Shown piece by piece: positions 12,788-25,303 of a DNA stretch of 64,000 bases. Under the pieces are notes generated by a model, which saw only the letters and a program-made list of their open reading frames with translations, was not told the origin of the DNA and did not search any database. Source of the DNA: Amylostereum areolatum (lineage: Eukaryota; Basidiomycota; Agaricomycetes; Russulales; Stereaceae); assembly GCA_012932865.1 (NCBI GenBank), contig SAXG01000017.1, forward strand, positions 744,001 to 808,000, given 5' to 3'. The translations under genes and the position numbers were made by a program. The number at the start of each line of letters is the position of its first letter. The stretch's first letter is position 1.

Positions 12788-13575
12788 CTCGATTGTGCAG
12801 TGGAAAAGGAAAATAAAAAGAAAGGGAAAGGAGGGGTGAAAAGTGAAGAGGCCGGCTTCGTTCGAAAGAAAAACAAAGGCACCAGGCCGAAGAAAGAAAG
12901 AAAGAAAAGGAGAGGAAAGGAAAGACGAGTGTACGGAGGTTGACCGCTAGTGAGGAGGGGGATGCAGGTGAGGGACGCGGGCGGGCTGTTGCCCGGGTCT
13001 TATAGGTGCGACTGCGACGCCATCACCGACTGATACGATTGGTTGTCCTGACACGCAGCGGGCGAGGCGCTGTCGACGGCCGCCGTCTCTGGATCTCCAA
13101 CCAAAAGCTGGGTAGGATATTCGATGCCACATGAAGGCAATGGCGAACGGATGAAGCCTGTAGGACGCGGATGGGCGCTGTTAGGCGTGGTACTGGCCGG
13201 ATGCGTCCGGACCGAGAAGGTAATGGCCACACCAGGTGCCGAACGTACTTATACCGAACTGCTTACATATTTGAGCAATTTGAACACTTCTCAGCCTAAC
13301 AAACACAGAAATAGAGACACAGTCTGTCGTGAACGCGTGATCAGCTGTCCCCGGCAGTGACACGAATGGTCCATAAATTTGGCCCACAGACTTGAAATCA
13401 ATAATCGACGAGGGCAACGGATTGCATGGAGGCTGTGTGGTTCTGTTTGATCTGTGATCGCGACCTGTGGTATAACCACCTGCTCTTGGCTTTCCCCATC
13501 GCTCTTCCCCTTTCTCTCCCCCTCATCTTCCCCCTCATCTTCCGTCCTCCTTTGTCTCCACGTCCGTTCGAGATC
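12788..13575. promoter_or_regulatory. Divergent promoter region between membrane-protein and MAPK genes
   Basis: These 788 bp separate two divergent starts. At 12803-12932 the + strand is almost pure purine, so the minus-strand gene has a long pyrimidine-rich leader. At 13484-13560 the + strand is CT-rich, directly ahead of the MAPK ATG. Pyrimidine-rich core promoters and leaders are common in fungal genes that lack a TATA box. There is no gene in between. Confidence 0.5.
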
Positions 13576-15377
<1,802 letters not shown>

Positions 15378-17358
15378 TGTACGCGGAGTCGATACATATA
15401 TGTTACTTGGTTTACTGCAGTGGTTGCCAGTTGGCGAGGGAGTAGGGCAAGGCCTTGACTGCGGTCGGAAGATGTAAAGCTGTCATGCTGTTGTACTCGT
15501 ATGTATGTACACCGCTGTAGAGTCATTGCTATAGCTGTTATCTATTACAGGTGTAACTTAGTGTTGCCGCGGCTCGCTGCAGTTGGCTTCGGCTTGGTTC
15601 AAAATGGTTTTGTAAAATTTCGGCTTGTCTTCAGACTGCCAGTGGATAACTTTCCATAGGATCTGGTGGACCTTGCTACACCACCCGAGCTTTGATCAGG
15701 TTCAAGCTGAATACATAGAACAGTGTGACAGCAAATCAACCAAATCAGAGCGAGACTGATTTCAAGTGGATTCCACGCGCAAGGAACCAAATATAAACTG
15801 TGTGCCAGCATGCTGGCACACTTGAATGCAGCTCAGACAACATCAGCAATTTGTCGAATTTTGCAAGGATTTTGTTTTGTTTGAAGGGTTGAGACCATAT
15901 TTGAGGCCCAGTGAAAAGTCGGTCGATAGGATAAGATACAATACGATACATACCAATACAAAGTGATAGGGTCTGATACGTTTGAAGAAATAAGCAACGA
16001 GACGGATAGAGGCGGATAGGGGCGGATAGAAACAGATACAAGCCTATCTTGAGGCTATGTTCGCTCGACGCCAAGTCTTCCTCGAGCTTCCTCGAGCTTC
16101 ATCCTTCGAACGATCCGTCACTCATTTTATTCTCACTGAAATAGTCGAAGATTCCGACGACTTCGAGCGGCGAGTTCCTCGTGTTATTTCTTAGACACTA
16201 TCTGTCTGTCTACGGCCGACTTCTTCCACACCGAGTCCTTTGTGTACACTTGTGTACACCGTCCTCACCTTGCCCTCCATGTATTCTGAGTGTTCCCTTC
16301 TCTCTCATACCACCACTGTCCTTGCCACTTGTGTCTTTTGCCGCACTCGTCTCTACACCCGCAACGTCCTCGTCCTTGTCCTTGTCCGACCATTGCCGCC
16401 ACCACGTCTGCACATTGCACCCCCGCAACTGACATCAACACAACTCCACAGGCCCGCTTCGTCACCGTCCCGTCCCCCAGACCCTCACCGCGGTGTCAAT
16501 GCCAGGGGCTTCCTTCACAAGTGTGTGCTTTGGAAGGCTTGCAAGGTATGTGCCCTATACCTGTCACCTAGCCCTTGCGCTCTGTAGAGCATTGAGTCGG
16601 TACGCCTATTCCTTGCTTCCTGCCACACCCATGCTAACATCCCAGCCGCCAGCACGCCTGGGCTCCGTGCGCGCGACCTTCTTCAGGGAGTGGCACCTGT
16701 CAGTGCTCACACTTTCACTCGTGCGTACATAGTGGGACCCAGAACGCCCGGGTTGCGGATGGGGTCGAGGATGCTGATGGCATCCGTCTTCTGTGCCGAT
16801 TCTGCGCACTCGCTATAACCTGCTTTGCCAGGCTTTGCGCCTGCCACATTCCCACCGATATATGCACGTTCCCCTCCCCCTAAAATATGTACATGTGTAG
16901 CCTACATAAATAATAATATATATGTTTTCACACAATTGGCAAAGAAAGTCATCTGAAAGGGACCAGAAATGGGCCAGCTGGCACCCACTGCCGAGCATCC
17001 GAAATCATTGTGCTAGGTACATTTCCAATACGAAAGGATACATAATGATAGGATGGGATAGAATAACGATACGATGCTAGATGCAGGTCCAATACATCCG
17101 GATACAATGGATACAACGGCAACATTTGAGATACGAAGAGATACGAACGGGGTAGGGCGCCTAACGCGAATTGTATCTGTTTGTATTGGTTTGTATTGTA
17201 ATGTATCTTGATTGTATCCTATCCTATCGACCGACTTTTCACTGGGTTTGAGGTGTTGAGGTGTTGGCACTAGTTGTGATGTTGGCTAAGCATCAGGAAA
17301 ACTCCCGGTACTTGACAGTGACTTGGGGTCCTTGGGCAAGTACCCCAAGGCCCCAAGT
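15378..17358. other. Gene-poor region with a palindrome and an inverted repeat
   Basis: Nearly 2 kb without a supported gene. From the MAPK 3' side it holds a 22-bp perfect palindrome at 15800-15821 centred on CAGCATGCTG, GATAC-rich arms at 15907-16030 and 17013-17246 in opposite orientation, and a pyrimidine-rich stretch at 16180-16600. Only short unsupported frames occur. Confidence 0.6.
15907..17246. repeat. 1.34-kb segment bounded by an inverted repeat
   Basis: Bases 15907-15933 are the exact reverse complement of 17220-17246 (27 bp, starting CCCAGTGAAAAGTCGG). Pairing continues with one mismatch for another 9 bp, then loosely through GATAC-rich sequence. It may be a non-autonomous element with terminal inverted repeats, or an inverted duplication. 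No coding sequence and no target duplication were recognised. Confidence 0.5.
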
Positions 17359-18067
17359 TAAGGCTCCAACGTTATAGTCTATTTACTGTCTATAAACTGT
17401 TTATATGGTATAGTTTTACTATCTAGCTACCCCATCAGCTGTAGACAGTAAGTAGTGAGTATACTAGACAGTTAACCCTATCTAAAGTGGTGGTGTGTGG
17501 CATGCCTGTAGGTGCTACCAGGTGCAAGCTATCAGCCTCCACTACACCTATTGCACTCATGCCCAACTCTGGTGATTCTTTCAGCCATCTCAGCAGTCAT
17601 TCTCAGCACCCATCTTCACATCTCCAGAGGTCCTAGAACTCAATTGTTAGAAGGCCAATGAGGGGGTATATGGAAACCTTTGGAACCCTTAAAATGGTGG
17701 AAGGTATATAATTCATTTGTTCTATTTATGTGCACTTTATGACTATAAACAGGAACATAAGGAACACTTTCTGGTCATTATATGCATGGCCCAGGATTTT
17801 TTAGTAATTCCTGCTACCTTGGTGTCTGTTGAGTGCTTGTTCTCAGATGCTCGCCACATCTGTACTGATGCATGCTCATTACTACTAAAGGCTGAGACTA
17901 TCTCAGAGCTTATGTGTACCAAACTCTACACTGAATTCTTTACCTCAATTCAGTAATGATATATCAACTGTCTAAACTGTCTATCTACTGTCTGTTTACT
18001 GTTTAGTATAGTATACTATCTAGCTACCCCAATCTCACTAGACATAAACTATACAGTTGGAGCCTTA
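17359..18067 (+). mobile_element. hAT-superfamily transposon relic with TIRs and 8-bp TSD
   Basis: The element starts TAAGGCTCCAAC at 17359 and ends with the inverse, GTTGGAGCCTTA, at 18067. It is flanked on both sides by the perfect 8-bp duplication CCCCAAGT (17351-17358 and 18068-18075). An 8-bp duplication with short inverted ends is diagnostic of hAT, and a hAT dimerisation-domain fragment lies inside. At 709 bp it is a deletion derivative and cannot move alone. Internally it is rich in TACTGTCTA-like short repeats near both ends. A second copy of its left end lies at 56635-56798. Confidence 0.85.
17717..17956 (+). pseudogene. hAT transposase C-terminal dimerisation fragment
   Basis: About 75 codons match the end of hAT transposases: a hydrophobic AQDFLVIPATLVSVECLFSD segment (the usual form is DYLAIPASSVPSERVFSDAG) followed by AETISELMCTKLY, the LSPETIEALMCLKSW-like block. 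No initiator ATG opens the frame and the DDE catalytic core is absent, so it is a remnant inside the 709-bp element. Confidence 0.8.
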
Positions 18068-18075
18068 CCCCAAGT

Positions 18076-18300
18076 ACCCAGTAACATGTACCTTGGCCAA
18101 GCCGGGCCACTTACGTAGATGTTCAGTTCACTGGTTGCATCCGGCTGTTAACACCGGTTGCATCTGATCTGTCTCCCTCCCCAGGCACAGGTCCCGTGCC
18201 CGGCTTCAATTTCGATTACAAAATAAATGACTTCCTGCGGGATTGAACTCCAGCCTTTGGAACCTATGTAGCATATTACCACTTAACCATATATCCTTGA
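18076..18300 (-). repeat. tRNA-derived SINE-like repeat
   Basis: On the minus strand the sequence holds an A-box-like TGGTTAAGTGG (complement of 18279-18289) and a B-box-like GAGTTCAATCC (complement of 18240-18250) at tRNA-like spacing. An unrelated body with the word GACAGATCAGATGCAACC follows. That body recurs at 54840-54890 and its outer part near 56450-56475, so it is dispersed. The stems do not close as a functional tRNA. The hAT element at 17359-18067 has inserted into its 3' side. Confidence 0.55.
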
Positions 18301-20699
18301 ATTTAAGTGGCGCATCATTGCTTCTCGTTCCAAGGTCATCTCGACCTCTACTCAGCCTGCTCCTCGCGCGCCTCCTTCACGTCCTCCCTCGCCGCGTCAT
18401 CCCCGCCGCTCCTCTTGTTGTTCCCGCCGCGTCCTCTCGACGTCCCCGCCGCGTCCTCTCGATGTCCCCGCCGCGTCCTCATCCTCCCGCCGCATCCTCC
18501 TTCGGCCTCCACCAATTCGATGTCCCTCCGCCGCCTACTCTGTCCCTGCCGCCTACTCCGTCCCCGCCGCCTACTCCGTTCCCGCCGCCTACTCCGTCCC
18601 GCCGCGTCCTCATCCTCAACGCGTCCTCGACGTCCCCGCCCAGTCCTCTCGACGTCCCACCACGTCCTCATCCTTCCGCCGCGTCCTCCTTCGTCCTCCA
18701 CCACCTCGACTTCCACCCCCTTGATGTCCCGCCGGACGGTGCGTGCACGCCCCACCTCCATGCCCCGCGCGACGCGTGAGCACTGCGGCTGGGCGTGAAG
18801 CCAGCATTGATCCCGCTCGACTCCGCGTCGATCCACGTCGATCCGCGTCGATCCCCTGTCGTTCTTGCGAACAGAACGCGTTGCACCGAGGGTCGCCTCG
18901 TCCACCCCTGATTCCGCTGCACCCCTCTCCCCCCCGCACCATTCCACGGCCCACACGCCTCTCGACGTCCTGCCGCGTCGTCCCCCGCCCCGCCCTCATC
19001 CTCCCGCCGCGTCCTCCTTCGTCCTCCACCACCTCGACTTCCACCCCCTTGACGTCCCGCCGCGTCCTCCTTCGACCTCCGCGTCCTCCTTCGACCTCCG
19101 GGACCTCCTTCGACCTCCGCGTCCTCCTTCGACCTCCGCGTCCTCCTTCGACCTCCACCACTTTGACGTGACGTTCCTCCGTGTCCTACTCCATCCCACC
19201 GCGTCCTCTCGACGTCCCGCCGCGTCCTCCTTTGGCCTCCACCACCCTTTACCTCCGCCCACCACCTCTGCCCACATGGCCCCACTCCCGCTCTTCCTCT
19301 ACGACCCACCCTCCCTCCCTCCATTCAAGTTTTGTCCTTTCGTCAAAACCGCGGGCGTTCGCATGCCCTCTCCACCTGTGTATTCCCCGCCCAGGTGAGT
19401 TCCGAGTCGCAAAGCGAAGGTGAGTTTCTCACCTTTTTAGTACCCACTCTGCCGTCCAGCCGCCTGTCGACGACGGCGGCTCGGCCATTCGGCCCACCAC
19501 CACCACCACCCCCGGCCCCGGCCGATGAAGGCCGTCGTTCGTTGCGTTCGCCGTCTCTACCGGCACCTTCGCGCGCAGGTTTGAAGGTCAGAGAGGCACA
19601 GGTTTGAAGGTCGGAGAGGCGCAGGTTTGAAGGTCGGAGAGGCGCAGATTTGAAGGTCGGAGAGGGGGGGGGGGCTGAAGTCGAGGCTATTCTTGGGTTC
19701 TTTGCTTGAAATTTCTTGTCATTTTTTGTCTTGATGCTTGCTGTATATAGCCTGACCAATATGAATGAATTTGAATGTTAGACCGCGCGTGCACGCCCCG
19801 CCTTGATCCCCGCGCGACGCGCGAGCACTGCGGCTGGGCGTGAAGCCAGGGGCAACCGTGCTCCCAGCAGGAGTTCGTCGGAGGTGGGAGCGGACAACTG
19901 CGCTATGGAAAGGATGGGCGAGGAACCGGCGGAAATGGGTGGGGTCCTGCGTCGATCCCGCGTTGATCCTGCGTTGATTCCCCGTTGATCCTGCGTTGAT
20001 CCCGCGTTGATCCTGCGTTGATCCTGCGTCGAACCTGTCCCGCCGCGTCCGCTCCACCCAGTGCATCCCTTCAGTCCTTCACCCTCCTCTACCACCTCGA
20101 CACCTCCCGCCCTCCACCTCTACCTTCCACCTCAGCCCTCCACGTCCGACCTCATGGCCCCGCTCCCACGCTGCCTCCACGACCCACCTACCTCTCGCTT
20201 CTCGCCCTCCGTGTCTGCCCTCGGGTGAGTGCTGGTTGCTAATACAATGTTAAGTATCTCACCTTGTTTAGAGCACGCTCTGCGTGCCCCACCCCTACCA
20301 GCGCCGTGCAGCTGCCCGTCGACGACGGCGCCTCGGCCGTTTCACCCTCGACCACCCCCACGGACGCCGCCGTCGCCGTCCCCGCCACCACCCGCCGTCC
20401 CCCCTTCGCCCGGGCGGTGAAGGCCGTCGTTGTAAGGGTCCGACGTCTTTGCCGCCACCTTTCTGGGCGGGTTTGAAGGCCGGAGAGGAAAATTGCGTTT
20501 GAAGGCCGGGGAGGGAGGCCGGGGTCGAAGGACTGTCTTTGAATCTCTTGTATGCCGTCGAATTGAATTGTTCACTGGCGTGTGGGGTGAGTTTGGGGTG
20601 CGTTGCGTTGCAGGCGCGCACCCCTTCGTGCTCTCTCTATAAGCCCCGCCTCCCGTCTCCCTGCATGCCACAGGCCGTGGCATGAGGAGACAGTATGCA
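18301..20699. repeat. GC-rich minisatellite block
   Basis: Four tandem arrays occur: an 18-bp unit (GCCGCCTACTCCGTCCCC) at 18528-18603, a 19-bp unit (GCGTCCTCCTTCGACCTCC, five copies) at 19062-19156, a 23-bp unit (beginning CAGGTTTGAAGG, four copies) at 19576-19667 and an 11-bp unit (CTGCGTTGATC, about eight copies) at 19946-20035. A ~60-bp block at 18748-18806 recurs directly at 19789-19848. Long frames are open on both strands only because of the composition; I see no real gene. The halves 18.7-19.7 kb and 19.8-20.6 kb look like diverged duplicates. Confidence 0.7.
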
Positions 20700-21510
20700 T
20701 CAAATTTGAGAAAACGAGGATGTATACACTTGCCACGCGCCCGCCTCCAGCCGCCAAACTACGTCAGCCTCTGCGCCCACCCATACGCCCATGCAGGGCG
20801 GAGACATCTTGTCGAAGTGGGCGCCGAGCACGAGTCGAACCTTCTCCAAGCCCGGCAGGCGCTCGCGCATGCAACGCAGCATGTGCAACGCCCGCAGAGG
20901 CTCAAACCCGCCACCAGCGACGCCATCACCCCACCCATGCCCCGCTGTGACAATGCATAGCTCCTCCACCCTTCCAAACCGGCAGGCAACCTCCATAAAC
21001 CGCTCGTCATCCCAAGGCGCCCGCCTTGTGCCAGCCATTCTCGCACGGCGCGGCGCCCGCTCCCATAGCTCCAGAGCCGTCGCACCGCCACCCTCCTCAG
21101 GCCAGCACCTGGCGACAGCAGCCAGCGCCTCCGCCTCCCCTCCTCCAGCGCATTCCCACGCCAAACAAACTCGACCCAGCCCTCCGATGAGAGGAATCGC
21201 CCGCGCCGCCGCCTCGCGAACCCCTCGCGGCCACCCCCCGTGGAAGCGAAACTGCCAGCTCCTCCATGCCCAGGAAGCTTGCCGCGCGAGTCAGTGCGAG
21301 CCCTTCCATGGCGGCATAATAGCCCACAAAGTCGTCAAAAAAACTCCCGAGCTTCTCCGTGTCCTCCGCCCAGAAAACCGCAGGAGGTCGCTTGCAGACC
21401 TCCCAGAAATGACGACAAACTAGCGCCAGGTTTGACATGTCGCGCACGGCGTAGTCGAGCGCAGCCAGCTGACAAACGCTTGCCCAGATACGATGGCCTT
21501 GTGGCGGCAC
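20700..21510 (-). pseudogene. F-box/LRR-like protein, frameshifted
   Basis: Two minus-strand frames adjoin. The upstream one (21510-21097) carries LDYAVRDMSNLALVCRHFWEV, resembling the end of an F-box with the LxLVCRxW pattern, then a segment ending LGMEELA. The downstream frame continues with FRFHGGWPRGVRE and LRR-like text (EELCIVTAGHGWGDG, LEKVRLVLGAHF) to the stop at 20700. A one-base shift near 21250 separates them and I see no plausible intron there, so I call it broken; a sequencing error is possible. Another open minus frame, 21594-22139, may be upstream exon sequence but has no recognisable domain and partly translates a repeat. Confidence 0.45.
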
Positions 21511-22139
21511 CCCGTCGAACTTCGCGGGGAGGTCGCGGCGGGCGTCGCTTCGGGGCGGTCAGTCGGCAGGAGAAGTAGAGGGAGAAGCAATTCTCACCAA
21601 GGCGGCGGCTGGTCTGCAAACGAACATTGCTCCCAAGGCTTTTCAACCCTGCTGGGGACCGCGTCCAGGGGGCACGCGCCCGTCGGCCCCGCCCAGACCA
21701 CCTCACACCGGGAAGAGAAGTCGGATGGGTCTTCATCACGGCCCCCCAGTAAAGAGTGCCTCTGTATGATTTCTTGCGCAAAGGTCAGCATGTCGCCATC
21801 GGCCTCCAGATGACACCCAAGCGATAGAGCAAAATAATTACGTAAGGCATCCGAGAATGTGGGGGGAGAAGGGGGAGAAGGGGCGGGGGTGGGGGATCGC
21901 ACTGGCCTGCACATGAGACCACCAAAAGGCGGCACAAGCATGCGTAGGTCCGCCTCAAAGGGCGGACCGCTGCGGTGGGAGGACAAGGTGTCCACGGGGG
22001 TTGGGGTGGTTGGGGCGGGAAGCAAGAAGAGGAGTCGTCCGCCTGGCACCTCTGCGGGCTGACCAACACGCACGTGCGCTGATAAGAAGGCACGTGATGG
22101 GACACGTCGCATCAGACGCTGCCAATGATAACACAACAA

Positions 22140-22750
22140 AGGGTCTGCGCAACAAGAAATGTGGTTCTGGCGAGGGTTCGTTCTCGTCGCAGGATGCCGG
22201 TATAATCACGCGGCTCCCATGCTTATATTCAGAACCCACCATGCAAAGTGACACGGTGGACGATGTGGGGATGTGAAAGAGAAAAAAATGTACGTGCCGT
22301 AGTCGCGGCTCACGCAGCCCCCATGCTCCCACTTAGGCGGCTGGCGCAGTGGAAAATAAAATAAACCAGGCGAGGACTCACCCATGGGTCACCGTACGCT
22401 TCAGGTCGTTTGCAGGCAGTGTGCGCGTGGTCGAAGGCCCTCTCGGGGTGTTGGCGCGGGGGCGGGGTGGCGGTCGCGATTGGGAGCGTCCCTTTTTAAA
22501 CAGCCCCGCAGTCCTGAGCCGATTCGTTCTCACGCCCCTGACCCGTTAACGCGCCTGTGTGCCAGATCCATTAACGTGTCGTGTCGCGCCGCCAGGTCCG
22601 TTCACACGTTCAATTTAATTCAACTTGCACCAGTCCTCACGCATGCCATGGGAAAACAACTCATGCTTGCACTCCATGATGTAAGTACGCATATATCAAC
22701 CCCCAAAGCCGAAAGTAACCAGCCAATGTTTCACCCCATGCCTCAAGGCC
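22140..22750. other. Intergenic with first GTTAAC-type repeats
   Basis: There is no supported gene. At 22538-22615 lie three copies of the same type of repeat as the larger left array (CCCGTTAACGCG, TCCATTAACGTG, TCCGTTCACACG), spaced about 25 bp. This could be an outer end of the giant element. Confidence 0.45.
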
Positions 22751-23641
22751 TCAAGCGTCGGCCTCTGGGAGCGTGTCCATGTACATCTCTGCGTCCCTCA
22801 ACTTCTCCTCCAAGTCCTCGACGCGCGCCTGCAGCTCCCGCACCTTCTTCGACAGCTCGCTGTTTTCCTCGCTCTTCTTGATGATGCGATCGTCGCGCCC
22901 CTTCATAGCCTTGCACTGGACGTCGAGGTCCACCTTGAGCTTCTGGATCGTGACACCTTGCTCCCGAACAACCTTGTTGAGCCTCGCGGTCTGGATTTCG
23001 CCGAACCTTTCTTTGACGTCTGCTTCTTCCAGCATTTGGAGCGCGGCCTGGCGCTTATTGGCGCCGGATGGTGAAGCCTGGGGTGAAGAGGCTGTCGCGA
23101 AAGGGCCGAGCGGTGGGTGGTGAGATGAGGCGGCCTCGGGCGCGTGCGTTGGAGAGGAGAAAGGGGTTACTCTGGCCGGCTGGGTCGCACCGTCCTCCAC
23201 TTCTCCGATCGGGCGCTTCCCTTGGGTGGTCGTGGACTTGTAGAGCAACCCCCGAGTGCGCTTGTCAATGGCTGGAAGGCCCTGCGCAGCCTGTGCTTTC
23301 ACCTGTTCTCTGTTCCAGCGCGGGTTCAGGTCCTCTTTGTTCCATTGGAGGATCACATCATCCGGCACTCCGACCCTGTCGCAGCGAGCCTCATACCTGG
23401 TGTCGTAGGTATCCTGCGGCACTGTGAACAGGTCAATACCACAGACCCTCTAGGAGTTAGGAGGCGGCGCACCGTATACACCGCAGTCGATCCACCCCTG
23501 CGTCCTATACTTCTTACACCCCAGCATCTCGCATCCCATTTTTTCCTCAAATCACACTTCGACTTTGGGTTGTACTCCTGCCTCGGGCGGGCACAAACAA
23601 TCCGGGAGGGGGGCGTGTTTCAAGGAGTTGGGGAAGGCCAT
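22751..23641 (-). CDS. Coiled-coil protein of unknown function
   Basis: No family recognised. The likely start is the ATG at 23641-23639 (MAFPNSLKHAPLPDCLCPPE), 57 bp downstream of a clear minus-strand TATA box (complement of 23698-23705). One or more short introns (GTGTGA donor after VQPKVE; acceptor before 23419) lead to the main exon 23419-22751. That exon has a Pro/Ser-rich middle and a C-terminal heptad region of ~75 residues (KVVREQGVTIQKLKVDLDV ... VRELQARVEDLEEKLRDAE), a parallel coiled coil. It lies in the left arm of the putative KDZ element, between two GTTAAC arrays. The exon structure upstream of 23419 is uncertain. Confidence 0.5.
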
Positions 23642-23696
23642 GGTGAGGGAAGAGGCGGAAGTTGGAGCGTGGGCGGAGGGGCGACGGGGTAAGGTA

Positions 23697-23706
23697 GATT
23701 ATATAC
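23697..23706 (-). promoter_or_regulatory. TATA box of the coiled-coil gene
   Basis: The minus strand reads GTATATAATC here, 57 bp upstream of the proposed ATG at 23641. This spacing supports the chosen start. Confidence 0.5.
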
Positions 23707-24099
23707 ACCTCTTCACGGTGAAGTCACCAATCAGCGCCATCGGCGATTTGAGAACGATATGCCAAAGACATCAGCATAGCACCGAGGCCCCTCGCCCACG
23801 CCCTGAAGCAACCCGAGTTACAGACCAAAGACGCACCACGAGGCCGGGGACCAGAATGTGCGAAACAGGTTTGGTGGGATGAACGGGCAGACCCACGCTG
23901 AGGCAAGCAACCGCCCGTGCACGGCGCCGCCAAAAGGCGGCACGATTGTGCACGACATCCGCCTCAAAGAGCGGAGAGGGAGCTGCGTGTGAAGGCAGAA
24001 AGACGCGCGCGGCCTGATCAATGCCATTACCTGAACCAGCACGTGCCCTTGTGTCACGTGATTGCCTCCATCGATCCGAGCCACTGTCAGAAATCTCGG

Positions 24100-24590
24100 G
24101 CCTTAACCGAATCTCGCCCCGCGATCCGTTAACGGATCTGGTCCTGAGATCCGTTAACGCGTCTTGGGGCGAGATCCGTTAACGTGTCTCGGTGCCAGGG
24201 CCTGGAGTAGCCGGCGGGCACAGCGAGATCCGTTAACGCGTCTTGATGCGCGATCCGTTAACACGTCTTGGGACCCGATCCATTAACGCGTCTCGGTGCC
24301 AGGGCCTGGAGTAGCCGGCGGGCACAGCGAGATCTGTTAACGCGTCTCGGTGTAAGGGCCGTTAACCTGTCTCGTAGCGCGTCCGTTAACCGTCCGTTAA
24401 CGCGTCTCGGTGCGCGACCGTTAACGCATCCTAGTGAGAGAACACATTAACGCGTCCCTCGTCGCACTGCTACCTGCCGCCGCGCCCAAGGGAGAAGTGA
24501 TAACTCGTCCACCACCGACGTCCGTTAACACACCTTTAGCTACCCGGGGGCGTTAACGCTTCCCAGAGGGACCCATTAACGTATTCTCTC
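24100..24590 (+). repeat. Left subterminal GTTAAC array
   Basis: About 15 irregularly spaced copies (mostly 22-28 bp apart) of [A/G]TCCGTTAACGCGTC with variants such as TCCATTAACG and TCTGTTAACG. A ~60-bp unit (24184-24245) is duplicated at 24288-24350. The asymmetric flanks of the palindromic core give the array a direction, opposite to that of the right array. Confidence 0.75.
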
Positions 24591-25303
24591 ACTTCAATGC
24601 GGCAACGCGCGCATCTAGCATCCCACCTGCGCACCAGGTTGACGCGGTTTCACACACCACCTTGTTCGAACTTGGGCGCAAAACACATATTCATTTGGAA
24701 TTTTTTCCCCCTACATTACAGCCGTGCAACTGTATTTGCCCATCTCACAATCTAGACTTCCTCTCTACCCCTACCTCTCGAAGTCAGTAGAAAGTCGTGC
24801 ACAAAGTAAGTGCACTCACCCTGATTCAGCAGATACCAGACCCTCTCAACAGACTCTCCATCAAACATCTGCACTGGGGCAGGGAGTTGCAGGCTAGGTG
24901 AGAACACCTGGTACCGCCGGGTGTGCACCACGAACGCGCAGGGCTGGCGCCCTCTGTCCCTGTTGGCGATGTCAGTCGACAGTCAATCCAGGAGCACGGG
25001 ACGACTTACCCAGGTTTGAGGCGCGTCATCGCTTCTCCCTGACGAACCTCACCTGCGACAATGGGGTCTTTTGGCATATTTAGGGGTGACCGGTGATGGT
25101 GATGAATGAGGATGGGCAAACTCGCCTCCAATTGGGGTTTTATATGCCAATGGAGACCCATGCACCAGCCGCGTCGGTCCCGTACGAGCGAGGAGCGGAG
25201 CGGAAGCGCGGCCCGAAGCCTGGGGTCAACTCCCCGCGGAACGTCGGGCCTCCTTCCCCGGGCGTACCCCTCTCTCCCTCTCCTCCTCATCTTCCTCAAG
25301 AAT
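24591..25303. other. Left-arm spacer, no gene seen
   Basis: About 700 bp between the left array and the coiled-coil gene. I see no supported frame. A TTTTATATG element at about 25137 lies some 160 bp ahead of the next ATG. Confidence 0.5.

Noticed and set aside
18238..18294. Functional tRNA gene on the minus strand
   Set aside because: A and B boxes are present but acceptor and anticodon stems do not pair properly; it fits a SINE head better.
18348..19324. Several long minus-strand frames (up to 218 codons, Gly/Arg-rich)
   Set aside because: They translate tandem GC-rich minisatellites; frames are open on both strands and no domain is visible.
24100..24590. Regularly spaced short repeats resembling a CRISPR array
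   Set aside because: The genome is fungal, the repeats are short and degenerate with variable spacing, and the same repeats recur inverted 27 kb away as transposon subterminal repeats.
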